Positions 35,349 through 42,976 of a stretch of DNA of 64,000 nt are shown in pieces. A program made the translations under genes and the position numbers. The notes beneath the pieces were generated by a model, which was not told the origin of the DNA, did no database searches, and worked only from the letters and a program-made list of their open reading frames with translations. This DNA comes from Rikenellaceae bacterium (lineage in GTDB: Bacteria; Bacteroidota; Bacteroidia; Bacteroidales; Rikenellaceae): assembly GCA_015059945.1 (NCBI GenBank), contig SUZJ01000002.1, positions 62,001 to 126,000 on the forward strand, read 5' to 3'. Within the stretch, counting starts at the first letter, position 1; each line of letters starts with the position of its first letter.

Positions 35349-36425
35349 TTATTTGTCGTTGTTGATAATCTGCTTTTGGCGCTCTATGCTCTCGAGGTGT
35401 ATGCTTTCGAGCACTCTGCGCACAAACTCGTCGCTCAGGTTGAGCCCTCGGGTGTGGGCCAATACGCGCTCTACCACCTCGCCCCAGCGGCCTGATTGCA
35501 GAATTGTCAGATTGTTGCTCTGTTTCAGTCGGCCAATCTGCTCAGCCACCTCCATACGCTCGGCCAGTAGCGAGAATATCTGCTCGTCGAGGCGGTCAAT
35601 AGTGCCGCGCAGTGTGTCCAGTCGGCCCTGATAGTCGGCTGCTCGGTCGGTCGAACGACTGCGCCACACGATTGAACTGAGTAACTCGGCCAACTCGGTG
35701 GGGGTTATCTGCTGCTGAGCATCGCTCAGTGCGCTGTCGGGGGCGTAGTGGCTCTCAATCATCAAGCCGTTGTAGTCGAGGTCGGCCGCTTGCTGGGCCA
35801 TATCGCGCAGCCCTGTGCGGTTGCCACAGATGTGCGAGGGGTCGCACAACATAGGCAACTGGGGCATACGCTGACGCATCTCCAGAGGTATCTGCCATAG
35901 AGGGGCGTTGCGCAGGGTGGTGGGGGCATAGCCCGCAAAGCCGCGATGCACCAGACCTATCTGCTCTATACCGCTGCCCGCAATGCGCTCAACCGCTCCA
36001 CACCACAGCTCAACGTCGCTCGTGGTGGGGTTCTTTATCAATACCGCCACATTGGAGTCCACACCTCGCAGGGCATCGGCCACCTCTTGTACACTGAATG
36101 GATTGGAGGTGGTGCGAGCACCCAACCAGAGGATATCAACCCCTGCCGCCAGGGCCAACTCCACGTGTTCGGCTGTGGCCACCTCGGTAGCTATGGGCAG
36201 CCCTGTGAGCCTCTTGGCCTCGGCCAGCCATTCGAGCCCCACCTTGCCAACCCCCTCAAACGAGTCGGGCTTGGTGCGGGGTTTCCAAATGCCCGCACGC
36301 AGGGCATCGACTCGGCCCGTTTGGGAAAGCTGGGTGGCGGTGGTGAGCAGTTGCTCGCGACTCTCGGCACTGCACGGACCTGCAATGACCAGACCGCGAC
36401 GGTCGAGTATGTTGTCGTGTTTCAT
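35349..36425 (-). CDS. 3-deoxy-7-phosphoheptulonate synthase / chorismate mutase fusion
   Basis: 358 residues from the ATG at 36425 (MKHDNILDRRG). The KDO8P-like DAHP synthase domain is at about 1-245 with VIAGPCSAES, GIWKPRTKPDSFEG and KNPTTSDVELWCGA. The AroQ-type chorismate mutase is at about 265-355, with RLDTLRGTIDRLDEQIFSLLAERMEVAEQIGRLK. The fused mutase often serves as the sensor for feedback inhibition. It starts the run into aroD-aroA and aroC, and ends 35 bases before the fusion gene's start. Confidence 0.94.
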   Translation of the reverse strand: MKHDNILDRRGLVIAGPCSAESREQLLTTATQLSQTGRVDALRAGIWKPRTKPDSFEGVGKVGLEWLAEAKRLTGLPIATEVATAEHVELALAAGVDILWLGARTTSNPFSVQEVADALRGVDSNVAVLIKNPTTSDVELWCGAVERIAGSGIEQIGLVHRGFAGYAPTTLRNAPLWQIPLEMRQRMPQLPMLCDPSHICGNRTGLRDMAQQAADLDYNGLMIESHYAPDSALSDAQQQITPTELAELLSSIVWRSRSTDRAADYQGRLDTLRGTIDRLDEQIFSLLAERMEVAEQIGRLKQSNNLTILQSGRWGEVVERVLAHTRGLNLSDEFVRRVLESIHLESIERQKQIINNDK

Positions 36426-36457
36426 AGTCCTACAAAGGTACAAAAAATCTCTCAATA

Positions 36458-37477
36458 CTACCTAATGCCCGCCTTGCTCAGTGCAGCAGCGTAGCGCTTG
36501 GCGTAGCGGTTGTGCTCGGCGAGGCTCTTCGAGAAGTAGTGGCGGCCCGAAAAATCCTCCTTGGCGCAGAAGTATAGGTACGAGTGCTTTTCGTAGTCCA
36601 ACACTGCATCAATGGCAGTTATTGAGGGCAGACAGATGGGGCCTGGGGTGAGTCCTCGGTGCAGATAGGTGTTGTAGGGCGACTGGACTTGGGTGTGCTT
36701 GTGCAACACGCGCTTGATGGTAAAGTCGCCAAGGGCGTACTTGGCCGTAGGACAGGCTTGCAGTGGTATGCCGCGACGTAGGCGGTTGATGTATACGCCT
36801 GCAATCTTGGGCATCTCGCTGGCCACTTTGGTCTCTTCGTAGACAATCGAGGCGAGCGTAATGACCTCCATCTCGCTTAGTCCTGTGCGCTCCAACTTGG
36901 CCTTGCGCGAGGAGTTCCAAAAAGCGTTGTACTCCTTGAACATACGGTCGGTCAGTGCCTCGGGCGAGAGTGTCCACCACACCTCGTAGGTGTTGGGAAT
37001 GAATATGCCAATCAGCTGCTCGGGCTTGAGGTCATACTTGGCAGCCGTTGCAGGAGCAGTCAGGTGGGCATAGAGGGCTGCCGAGTCGGCCTCAATCTGG
37101 GTGGCCAAACGGCCCGCCAACTGGTCGAGGGTGCGTATATTATTAAAGGTTAGCTTTACGGGCTTCTGGGCTCCCGAGCGCAGGGTGGTAACAATGTCCA
37201 TAGCGCTGCTGCCTGCGGCCAGCTCGTAGTGGCCGGGCTTGACGCTCTGGTTGAGTTTGCGCAACTTGCCCACCAGAGCCACCACGCTCATATTCTCCAC
37301 TCCATTCTCTTGGAGCGTGTCGAGCAGGGCCGAGTAGGTTGTGCCTGTGGGCAGATTGAACTGGGCCTTTTGGGACAGGCACGATGCAGTTGCTCGGCCC
37401 AACACGAGGGCTCCCACTATGCCTATGATGGCCACCAAGGCCACCAAAACTGCTGCTGTTTTGCGTTTCTTTGCCAT
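36458..37477 (-). CDS. mltG: Endolytic murein transglycosylase MltG
   Basis: Membrane-bound lytic transglycosylase that cuts nascent glycan strands; 339 residues. One N-terminal membrane segment (about 8-28), a LysM-like region, then the YceG core: LASIVYEETKVASEMPKIAGVYINRL with the catalytic glutamate in YEE, and LQACPTAKYALG. The end PGPICLPSITAIDAVL...YLYFCAKEDFSGRHYFS fits the family. It lies 32 bases upstream of the DAHP synthase start. Confidence 0.95.
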   Translation of the reverse strand: MAKKRKTAAVLVALVAIIGIVGALVLGRATASCLSQKAQFNLPTGTTYSALLDTLQENGVENMSVVALVGKLRKLNQSVKPGHYELAAGSSAMDIVTTLRSGAQKPVKLTFNNIRTLDQLAGRLATQIEADSAALYAHLTAPATAAKYDLKPEQLIGIFIPNTYEVWWTLSPEALTDRMFKEYNAFWNSSRKAKLERTGLSEMEVITLASIVYEETKVASEMPKIAGVYINRLRRGIPLQACPTAKYALGDFTIKRVLHKHTQVQSPYNTYLHRGLTPGPICLPSITAIDAVLDYEKHSYLYFCAKEDFSGRHYFSKSLAEHNRYAKRYAAALSKAGIR

Positions 37478-37491
37478 AAAATCTCAAATTT

Positions 37492-37522
37492 TTTGCAAAA
37501 ATAAGAAAAAATTGTACATTTG
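37492..37522 (+). promoter_or_regulatory. SRP RNA promoter
   Basis: TTTG at 37492-37495, a spacer of exactly 19 bases and TACATTTG at 37515-37522. The first paired base of the RNA (37529) is seven bases downstream, where transcription should begin. Confidence 0.85.
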
Positions 37523-37528
37523 CACCTC

Positions 37529-37631
37529 GGGTAAGTCTTATACGACCAGCTCCTGCTGAATCCCCCAGGCTTGGAAGAGAGCAAGGGTAGGTGGTTGTAG
37601 CGGTGCGATATAAGTAGCTTACCCTTTTTTT
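37529..37631 (+). ncRNA. ffs: Signal recognition particle RNA, small bacterial (4.5S) type
   Basis: About 96 nucleotides. The ends GGGTAAG and CTTACCC pair, and the apical part CCCCCAGGC-TTGGAAG-AGAGCAAGGGTAGG has the SRP domain IV hallmarks: the GGAAG tetraloop region, AGCA and AGG of the symmetric and asymmetric internal loops that bind Ffh. A T-run (37625-37631) follows the closing stem and acts as terminator. It scaffolds Ffh for co-translational membrane targeting. Confidence 0.9.
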
Positions 37632-37656
37632 ATTATGGCTAAGTAGGTGCAAAACT

Positions 37657-38265
37657 ATGGCTACTTTCGTTAAAATCTACCCCCAAAATCCTAACGAGCG
37701 CGAGATTGAGCGCATTGTAAAGGTGCTCCGCGCCGACGGCGTAATCATCTATCCCACCGATGGTGTCTACGCTTTCGGATGCTCGCTCCAGAGCCCCAAG
37801 GCTGTCGAGAGGCTCGCAAAACTGCGCGACAAGTCAGACAAAAATCTTTCGATTGTCTGCTCCGACATCTCTATGGCCGACCGCTTCACCAAGATTGACA
37901 ACTGGCAGTTCAAACTGCTCAAACGCAATACTCCGGGCGCTTTTACGTTCTTGTTGGAGGCTTCGTCGAAGGTGCCCGACAGAGCGCTGGGTGGCCGCAA
38001 AGTTGTAGGTGTAAGAATTCCCGACAACAACATTCCGCTCACCATTGTCGAGCGATTGGATTTTCCGATGGTTACCGCCTCGGTCAAGGATGACGACGAG
38101 ATAGTAGAGTACACCACCGACCCCGAACTGCTCTTGGAGCGCTATGGCGATGTTGTAGACGTGGTGATTGACGGTGGCTACGGCTCGGTTGTGCCCACCA
38201 CGCTGGTAGACCTTACGGCCGACGAGCCCGAGATACTCCGCCAAGGCGAGGGAGAGTTGAAGTGA
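37657..38265 (+). CDS. Threonylcarbamoyl-AMP synthase (TsaC/Sua5/YrdC family)
   Basis: 202 residues. Makes threonylcarbamoyl-AMP for the t6A modification of ANN-decoding tRNAs. The N-terminal half has ADGVIIYPTDGVYAFGCSLQSPKAVERLAKLRDKSDKNLSIVC, with the KR/K-SN-type nucleotide site, and VVGVRIPDNNIPLTIVERLDFPMVTASV. Length fits TsaC rather than the longer Sua5. It follows the SRP RNA by 25 bases and ends at an ATTGAGA tract. Confidence 0.92.
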   Translation: MATFVKIYPQNPNEREIERIVKVLRADGVIIYPTDGVYAFGCSLQSPKAVERLAKLRDKSDKNLSIVCSDISMADRFTKIDNWQFKLLKRNTPGAFTFLLEASSKVPDRALGGRKVVGVRIPDNNIPLTIVERLDFPMVTASVKDDDEIVEYTTDPELLLERYGDVVDVVIDGGYGSVVPTTLVDLTADEPEILRQGEGELK

Positions 38266-38531
38266 ATTGAGAATTGAAGCAAATGCGAGTAAGCGAGAGC
38301 AGAGATTGCTTGCAAGCTATGCCGAGCAGGAGCATTTTAGAGCAAGCGTCAGCTTGGTCAATTGAGAATTGGCAGACCCCCTTGGCCTACGGCCACTCCC
38401 CCTACCTTAGGGGGAGAGTCATCTGCACTCACAACAACTCCTCCCCTAAGTTAGGGGAGGTGCCCAAAGGGCGGAGGGGTCTGTAAATTTAGAGTTAGGT
38501 CGGTTAGACTTTTGACGTTAGACGTTAGACA
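38266..38531. repeat. Repeat mosaic between tsaC and the DUF4199 gene
   Basis: In order: ATTGAGA heptamers, the 81-base element in reverse orientation (38279-38359), a composite palindrome-plus-hairpin pair (38373-38483; hairpins GGCCTACGGCC and GCCCAAAGGGC), and GTTAGAC heptamers (about 38502-38531). No gene is seen in 279 bases. Confidence 0.85.
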
Positions 38532-38544
38532 AAAAACAAAAAAT

Positions 38545-39123
38545 ATGATGACAAAGAATACATTTTGGATGGAGGCGCTCAAAGCAGGCACTATTGTAGG
38601 CCTTGTGAGCGTGGCTTTTTCGATTGCAGTACAGGCTATTAGCGGTCCAATGCCCGAGTCGAGCTGGGTGAAGATACTCAACTTTGTGTCGGTTGTGGTG
38701 AGCATCCTGTTGGTCTATGGCTACACTCGTCGCTTTGCCGCTATGCACACCGCCGAGGAGGGCTTTTCGTATGGCCAGGGCATCAAGTTTATCTTGGCAA
38801 TGATGCTCTTTGTGGGAGTGTTGAGCGGTATTTATAGCGCCGTTATGGCCAACTTCTTCATCAAGGAGGAACTGCTCGAAAGCGTAGACCTGATTATGGC
38901 CCAGATGCAGGACACCATACCTGCCGACCAGTTCGAGGCTATCTACGACTCGATGCGCGGTGCGGTTATTAACCCCTTTATTCTGACTATTTCGTCGGTT
39001 ATCTCTAACCTCTTTACGGGCTTGCTGTTCGCGGTAGTTGTTGCGGGCATCACCCGCCGCCAGGCCGACATCTTTGCGACTCCCGAGGTGAAAGAGGAGG
39101 AGAACCACAACGACCAAGAGTAA
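38545..39123 (+). CDS. DUF4199 membrane protein
   Basis: 192 residues from the ATG at 38545; codons further upstream are GTTAGAC-repeat sequence. Four membrane segments: about 10-27, 37-56, 76-97 and 150-172. The charged tail EVKEEENHNDQE is cytoplasmic. In Bacteroidetes this family commonly precedes a GT2 gene, as here (10-base gap), so it may help a lipid-linked sugar pathway. Function not established. Confidence 0.82.
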   Translation: MMTKNTFWMEALKAGTIVGLVSVAFSIAVQAISGPMPESSWVKILNFVSVVVSILLVYGYTRRFAAMHTAEEGFSYGQGIKFILAMMLFVGVLSGIYSAVMANFFIKEELLESVDLIMAQMQDTIPADQFEAIYDSMRGAVINPFILTISSVISNLFTGLLFAVVVAGITRRQADIFATPEVKEEENHNDQE

Positions 39124-39133
39124 CGAAGAGAAT

Positions 39134-40075
39134 ATGGATATTTCTGTTGTAATACCCCTTCTCAACGAGGCCGAGTCGCTGGGCGAGCTACACAGCTGGA
39201 TTAGCCGTGTTATGGCTGCCGAGGGCTACTCGTATGAGATTATTTTTATAGATGACGGCTCGACCGACTCGTCGTGGCAGACTATCGAGGCCCTGGCGGC
39301 TACCGATAGCCACATCAGGGCTGTCCGCTTCCGCAGCAACTACGGCAAGAGTGCCGCCCTGTACTGTGGCTTTGAGCGTGCCGAGGGCGACGTGGTTATC
39401 ACTATGGATGCCGACTTGCAGGACTCGCCCGACGAGATACCTGCCCTCTACCGAATGATTACCACCGAGGGCTACGATATGGTGTCGGGGTGGAAACGCC
39501 ACCGCCACGACCCCAAGGCAAAGACGCTGCCCAGCAAACTCTTCAACGCCACTTGCCGCTGCGCTTCGGGCATCAAACTGCACGATTTCAACTGCGGACT
39601 GAAGGCCTACCGCAATAAGGTTGTCAAGAGCATCGAGGTCTATGGCGAGATGCACCGCTACATACCCATCCTGGCCAAGAAGGCGGGCTTTGGTAAGATT
39701 GGCGAGAAGGAGGTTACCCACTATGCCCGCAAGTTTGGCGTGTCGAAATATGGCTGGGAGAGGCTCTTGAAAGGCTACTTAGACCTCATTACGGTTATGT
39801 TCGTGTCGAAGTATGGCCGCTCGCCTATGTACTTCTTCGGAGGTGCTGGTACGCTTATGTTCTTGGTGGGCTTGGTGTCGGTGGTGTGGATTATTGTCGA
39901 GAAGTTCACCATTGGCCGCCCCCTGACCAACCAACCGCTCTTCTACCTGGGCTTGGTGGCTATTGTGCTGGGTGTGATGCTCTTCCTGGCGGGCTTTATT
40001 GGCGAGCTGATTAACCGCAACGCCCCCGAGCGCAACCACTACTTCATAGATGAAGAATTGAAAATTGAAAATTGA
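39134..40075 (+). CDS. GT2 glycosyltransferase, DPM1/GtrB-like
   Basis: 313 residues. The GT-A domain starts DISVVIPLLNEAESLGELHSWI, with IIFIDDGSTDSSW and TMDADLQDSPDEIP carrying the DxD-type metal site. Two C-terminal membrane segments (about 235-258 and 270-292) are typical of polyprenyl-phosphate glycosyltransferases such as GtrB. It probably loads a sugar onto undecaprenyl phosphate. The C-terminus ELKIEN is encoded by a heptamer tract. Confidence 0.92.
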   Translation: MDISVVIPLLNEAESLGELHSWISRVMAAEGYSYEIIFIDDGSTDSSWQTIEALAATDSHIRAVRFRSNYGKSAALYCGFERAEGDVVITMDADLQDSPDEIPALYRMITTEGYDMVSGWKRHRHDPKAKTLPSKLFNATCRCASGIKLHDFNCGLKAYRNKVVKSIEVYGEMHRYIPILAKKAGFGKIGEKEVTHYARKFGVSKYGWERLLKGYLDLITVMFVSKYGRSPMYFFGGAGTLMFLVGLVSVVWIIVEKFTIGRPLTNQPLFYLGLVAIVLGVMLFLAGFIGELINRNAPERNHYFIDEELKIEN

Positions 40076-40132
40076 AAGTTGAAAGTTGAAAATTGAGGGG
40101 GCAACTCCTATTTCTCCTATAACTCCTATACA
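40076..40132. repeat. ATTGAAA and 'ctcctat' repeats
   Basis: Heptamer variants (TTGAAAA/GTTGAAA) followed by 'actcctatttctcct'-type repeats in the gap between the GT2 and DUF4293 genes. Confidence 0.75.
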
Positions 40133-40162
40133 AATCAGAGATAGAAACAAACCAACAAAACG

Positions 40163-40597
40163 ATGATACAACGAATTCAAACACTCTACCTGTTGATTAT
40201 TACGGGATTGATGAGCGCAATGTGCTTTACTCCGCTGTCGCGCTACGCTGTCGATGGCATCGAGAATGTCTTTGTGGCCTTTGACTTCTGGTGGTTAGGC
40301 GGGCTGCTGGCACTGTGCGCACTGGTGCCACTGGTTACCATTTTCTTGTTCAAGAACCGCTTTTTGCAGATTAGGCTCTGTTGTGCCGAGTTGGTGCTGC
40401 TGGCTGGTGCTCAGGCATTTGCGCTGTGGTATGCAATCCGCTTCGACACTATTGCCGAGAGTATGGGCAATGCGGCTATGAGTCAGGTTTGCACCCCTGT
40501 GTTGTTCCCCATAGTCTGCATCATTTTGGTGCTTATGGCCATTAGGGGCATTGTCAAGGATGAACGCCTGGTGCGCTCGCTCGACCGCATTCGATAG
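40163..40597 (+). CDS. DUF4293 family membrane protein
   Basis: 144 residues with four membrane segments. The start MIQRIQTLYLLIITGLMSAM is characteristic of DUF4293, a Bacteroidetes family. Segments at about 7-24, 44-65, 73-94 and 112-130. Function unknown. It ends before a strong bidirectional terminator. Confidence 0.85.
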   Translation: MIQRIQTLYLLIITGLMSAMCFTPLSRYAVDGIENVFVAFDFWWLGGLLALCALVPLVTIFLFKNRFLQIRLCCAELVLLAGAQAFALWYAIRFDTIAESMGNAAMSQVCTPVLFPIVCIILVLMAIRGIVKDERLVRSLDRIR

Positions 40598-40620
40598 GGG
40601 AGGGCCGAAATATAAACAAG

Positions 40621-40655
40621 AAAGGCTACGTTGCCGCGGCAACGTAGCCTTTTTG
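40621..40655. terminator. Bidirectional terminator
   Basis: 15-base perfect stem AAAGGCTACGTTGCC with its complement, 2-base loop, then TTTTTGTTT; between DUF4293 and the lipoprotein deformylase, which converge. Confidence 0.88.
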
Positions 40656-40656
40656 T

Positions 40657-41241
40657 TTACTCCATCTTGTCGATGTAGAGCACTCCGTCGAGGTGGTCTA
40701 TCTCGTGCTGGAAGATTACCGCCACAAACCCCTCCAAACGCTCGGTGCGTGGCTCGAAGGTCAGAGGATCGTTGTAACTAATCTCTATTGCCGCCGCGCG
40801 ACTTACTTGGCCACGCTGGTTGGGCACCGATAGGCACCCCTCGGCCCCAAGCTGACACTCGTCGCTGCGCCATACTATGGTGGGATTGACGTAGACCTCA
40901 AAGGGCGAGGTGGGCTTGTCTACTCGCTCTACGACTATCAGACGTCGCAGTATGCCCACTTGAGGGGCGGCAATGCCCACACCCGGGTTGGTGTCGTCGC
41001 ATACGGTCTCTATCATCGAGGCCACCAGTCGGCCAAATGTTGGCGAGGCAATGTCGTCGGCTGAGAGGGGTGCCGAAGGAGTGCGCAACAGTAGCGAATC
41101 GGAGCGGTTGTCGATGGTTGTGAGGGCCATACGCGAGTAGCGGGCTTGGTCGATTATGCGCAGCTCGTGTGAGCTCCACGAGGCTCGGTTACAGCCTGTT
41201 AGCACCAAGCATAAGAGTAGGGCGGTGAGTACGTTTTTCAT
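40657..41241 (-). CDS. Peptide deformylase homologue with a lipoprotein signal
   Basis: 194 residues. All three deformylase motifs are intact: GVGIAAPQ (87-94), EGCLS (134-138) and QHEIDH (178-183), supplying the Cys and two His metal ligands and the catalytic Glu. Yet the N-terminus is a lipoprotein signal (MKNVLTALLLCLVLTGC, Cys17), placing the enzyme outside the cytoplasm, where nascent chains are absent. A standard cytosolic deformylase is encoded at 49440-49991. It may act on formylated peptides or signal-peptide fragments in the periplasm. Operon with the PAS protein upstream (18-base gap). Confidence 0.88.
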   Translation of the reverse strand: MKNVLTALLLCLVLTGCNRASWSSHELRIIDQARYSRMALTTIDNRSDSLLLRTPSAPLSADDIASPTFGRLVASMIETVCDDTNPGVGIAAPQVGILRRLIVVERVDKPTSPFEVYVNPTIVWRSDECQLGAEGCLSVPNQRGQVSRAAAIEISYNDPLTFEPRTERLEGFVAVIFQHEIDHLDGVLYIDKME

Positions 41242-41259
41242 ATTATTTCTCTTTTTTAA

Positions 41260-41589
41260 TTAACCCCTAATCTTGTGGGGCATATCGGTGGGCAGAACGA
41301 TTGAGTACTCCACCAGACCTGCCACAGTACCGCCCTCATCATACCAAGGGGTTTGGTAGATGAGCTTCCGCTGACCTGCCTTCTCGATGGTGTAGGCATT
41401 CGATGAGCCTTCGGCAAGCATCTGTTCAATCTTTTGCCACGAGGCGGGCTGATGACATGCCCTAAGGTTTGCCCCGCGAGCATCGCCTAAGGCGGTTATG
41501 GCTCGGTTGTTTTGGTAAATTACGTTGCCCTGTGTGTCGCAAACGGTTATGGCCACTGCGCCATCTTTGAAGAAATCTTGTATCATCAT
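41260..41589 (-). CDS. Small PAS-domain protein
   Basis: 109 residues from the ATG pair at 41589/41586. The whole protein is one PAS domain: FFKDGAVAITVCDTQGNVIYQNNRAITALGD at the start, and IYQTPWYDEGGTVAGLVEYSIVLP at the end. No kinase, cyclase or DNA-binding part is attached, so it would act as a free sensor or adaptor. It is followed by the lipoprotein deformylase gene on the same strand and divergent from the next exported protein. Confidence 0.8.
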   Translation of the reverse strand: MMIQDFFKDGAVAITVCDTQGNVIYQNNRAITALGDARGANLRACHQPASWQKIEQMLAEGSSNAYTIEKAGQRKLIYQTPWYDEGGTVAGLVEYSIVLPTDMPHKIRG

Positions 41590-41682
41590 ATTGGGTTGTG
41601 TTTGGTCGTTTGTCTTTACAAAGATATAACTTTTGGACACGAAAGTATCCCTTTTGTCCAAAAATATACTATTTTTGTGGCT

Positions 41683-42759
41683 ATGTTTCGTAGTATGCCC
41701 AAATATGTAGCTACCTTGCTGGCGGTGGTGCTGATGCCCCTTGTGGGCGCCAGGGCCCAGGAGTTGTTGTGGAACGCCTCGTTCGACTTCCGCTTCGACA
41801 ATCGCGAGTATGGCGACCCGAGCCTGATGATTGCCCCCTCGGAGACAATCTTTGGCGCCACATTGCTGCCCCAGGTGGGCATGGGGTGGGGCGTGGGCCA
41901 CTCGCTTATGGCGGGTGCGCTGCTGCCTGCCGATATGGGTAGCCCCAACTTTATGGGCTCGCCCGAGTGGATGGCCTACTACAACTACGATGGCGACAAC
42001 TTTAAGGTCTATACGGGCATCTTCCCCCGCTCGGCTATGCGTGGCGACTACTCGCTGGCTATGTTCTCCGAGCAGGTGAGGTTTCAGGATAAGGTGATTG
42101 AGGGAGCTTTGGCCCAGTGGGTAACCTCTGATTGGTACACCGAGTTTGGCTGCGACTGGATGGGCCTGCCCACAGAGAATCAGAGGGAGCGCTTTATGCT
42201 CTTCTGTGCTGGTAGGGCTTGGAAGGGCTTTTCGTATGCGGGCTATGCGGGCACTCTGTTTCACCACGCGGGTAGCAAGAGCTTGGGCGGAGTGGTCGAT
42301 AACGCTCTGGCCGAGGTCTACCTGGGCCTTGACCTACAAAATATACTCCCCTTCGACCGCACCTATGTCGAGGTGGGGTGGTTGCAGGGCTACCAGAACG
42401 ACCGCAAGTATGGCGACGGCCCCAAACTGCCAGGTGGCTGGCAGCTTGAGGTGGGGTGGGAGCACAACGACCTGGGCGTGTGCAACACGTTCTACAAGGG
42501 TGGCGACCTAATGCCCTTCTATGACTCGCCCTACGAGGATAAGAATGGCGCCCCCTATGCCGACCAGCTCTACTTTGGCGACACCTTCTACCGTACGGGC
42601 CCCGAGGGTATCTACAACCGCCTGGAGCTCTACTATGCACCTCGCTTGAGGGGTGGTGTGCAGCTGCGAATGTCGTCGGTTCACCACTACGACGGAGTGC
42701 GCTGGGGCTGGCAACAGGTCATTGCCCTGTCAATAGACATAGGACAAGGGATGTTTTGA
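41683..42759 (+). CDS. Exported protein, probable outer-membrane beta-barrel
   Basis: 358 residues from the ATG at 41683. Signal peptide of about 26 residues ends at GARAQ. The mature part is rich in aromatic and alternating residues (EWMAYYNYDGDNFKVYTGIFPR, NRLELYYAPRLRGGVQLRMSSV) and ends with a strand finishing in Phe, as in outer-membrane barrels. No family recognised. A -7-like TATTTTTG lies upstream (41670-41677), shared gap with the divergent PAS gene. Confidence 0.7.
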   Translation: MFRSMPKYVATLLAVVLMPLVGARAQELLWNASFDFRFDNREYGDPSLMIAPSETIFGATLLPQVGMGWGVGHSLMAGALLPADMGSPNFMGSPEWMAYYNYDGDNFKVYTGIFPRSAMRGDYSLAMFSEQVRFQDKVIEGALAQWVTSDWYTEFGCDWMGLPTENQRERFMLFCAGRAWKGFSYAGYAGTLFHHAGSKSLGGVVDNALAEVYLGLDLQNILPFDRTYVEVGWLQGYQNDRKYGDGPKLPGGWQLEVGWEHNDLGVCNTFYKGGDLMPFYDSPYEDKNGAPYADQLYFGDTFYRTGPEGIYNRLELYYAPRLRGGVQLRMSSVHHYDGVRWGWQQVIALSIDIGQGMF

Positions 42760-42963
42760 GAATTGAGAATTGAGAATTGAGAATTGAGAATTGAGAATTG
42801 AGAATTGTCCTTAATGTCCTTAAAGACTTTAAGGCCCCTAATGATTTTAATGACTTAGGTCGGTTTGACCAAGCTACGCTTGCTCTAAAATGCTCACGCT
42901 CGGCATAGCCTGCAAGCAGCCTCTGCTCTCGCTTAATCGCATTTGCGACGTTAGACGTTAGAC
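42760..42963. repeat. Repeat mosaic before the CotH gene
   Basis: Six tandem ATTGAGA units directly after the stop codon (42760-42806), a TTAAGG-type tract (42808-42862), the 81-base element (42867-42946, hairpin CAAGCtacGCTTG) and GTTAGAC heptamers (42949-42963). No gene. Confidence 0.88.
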
Positions 42964-42976
42964 AAATAATTAAGAT

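Noticed and set aside
38274..38486. Frame encoding a peptide starting MKQMRVSES
   Set aside because: It is a translation of the 81-base repeat; the same peptide arises at 57164-57445 and elsewhere. No sign of selection on protein.
42760..42806. Possible CRISPR-like array of short direct repeats
   Set aside because: The repeats are contiguous 7-base units with no spacers, and no cas gene is present anywhere in the window.
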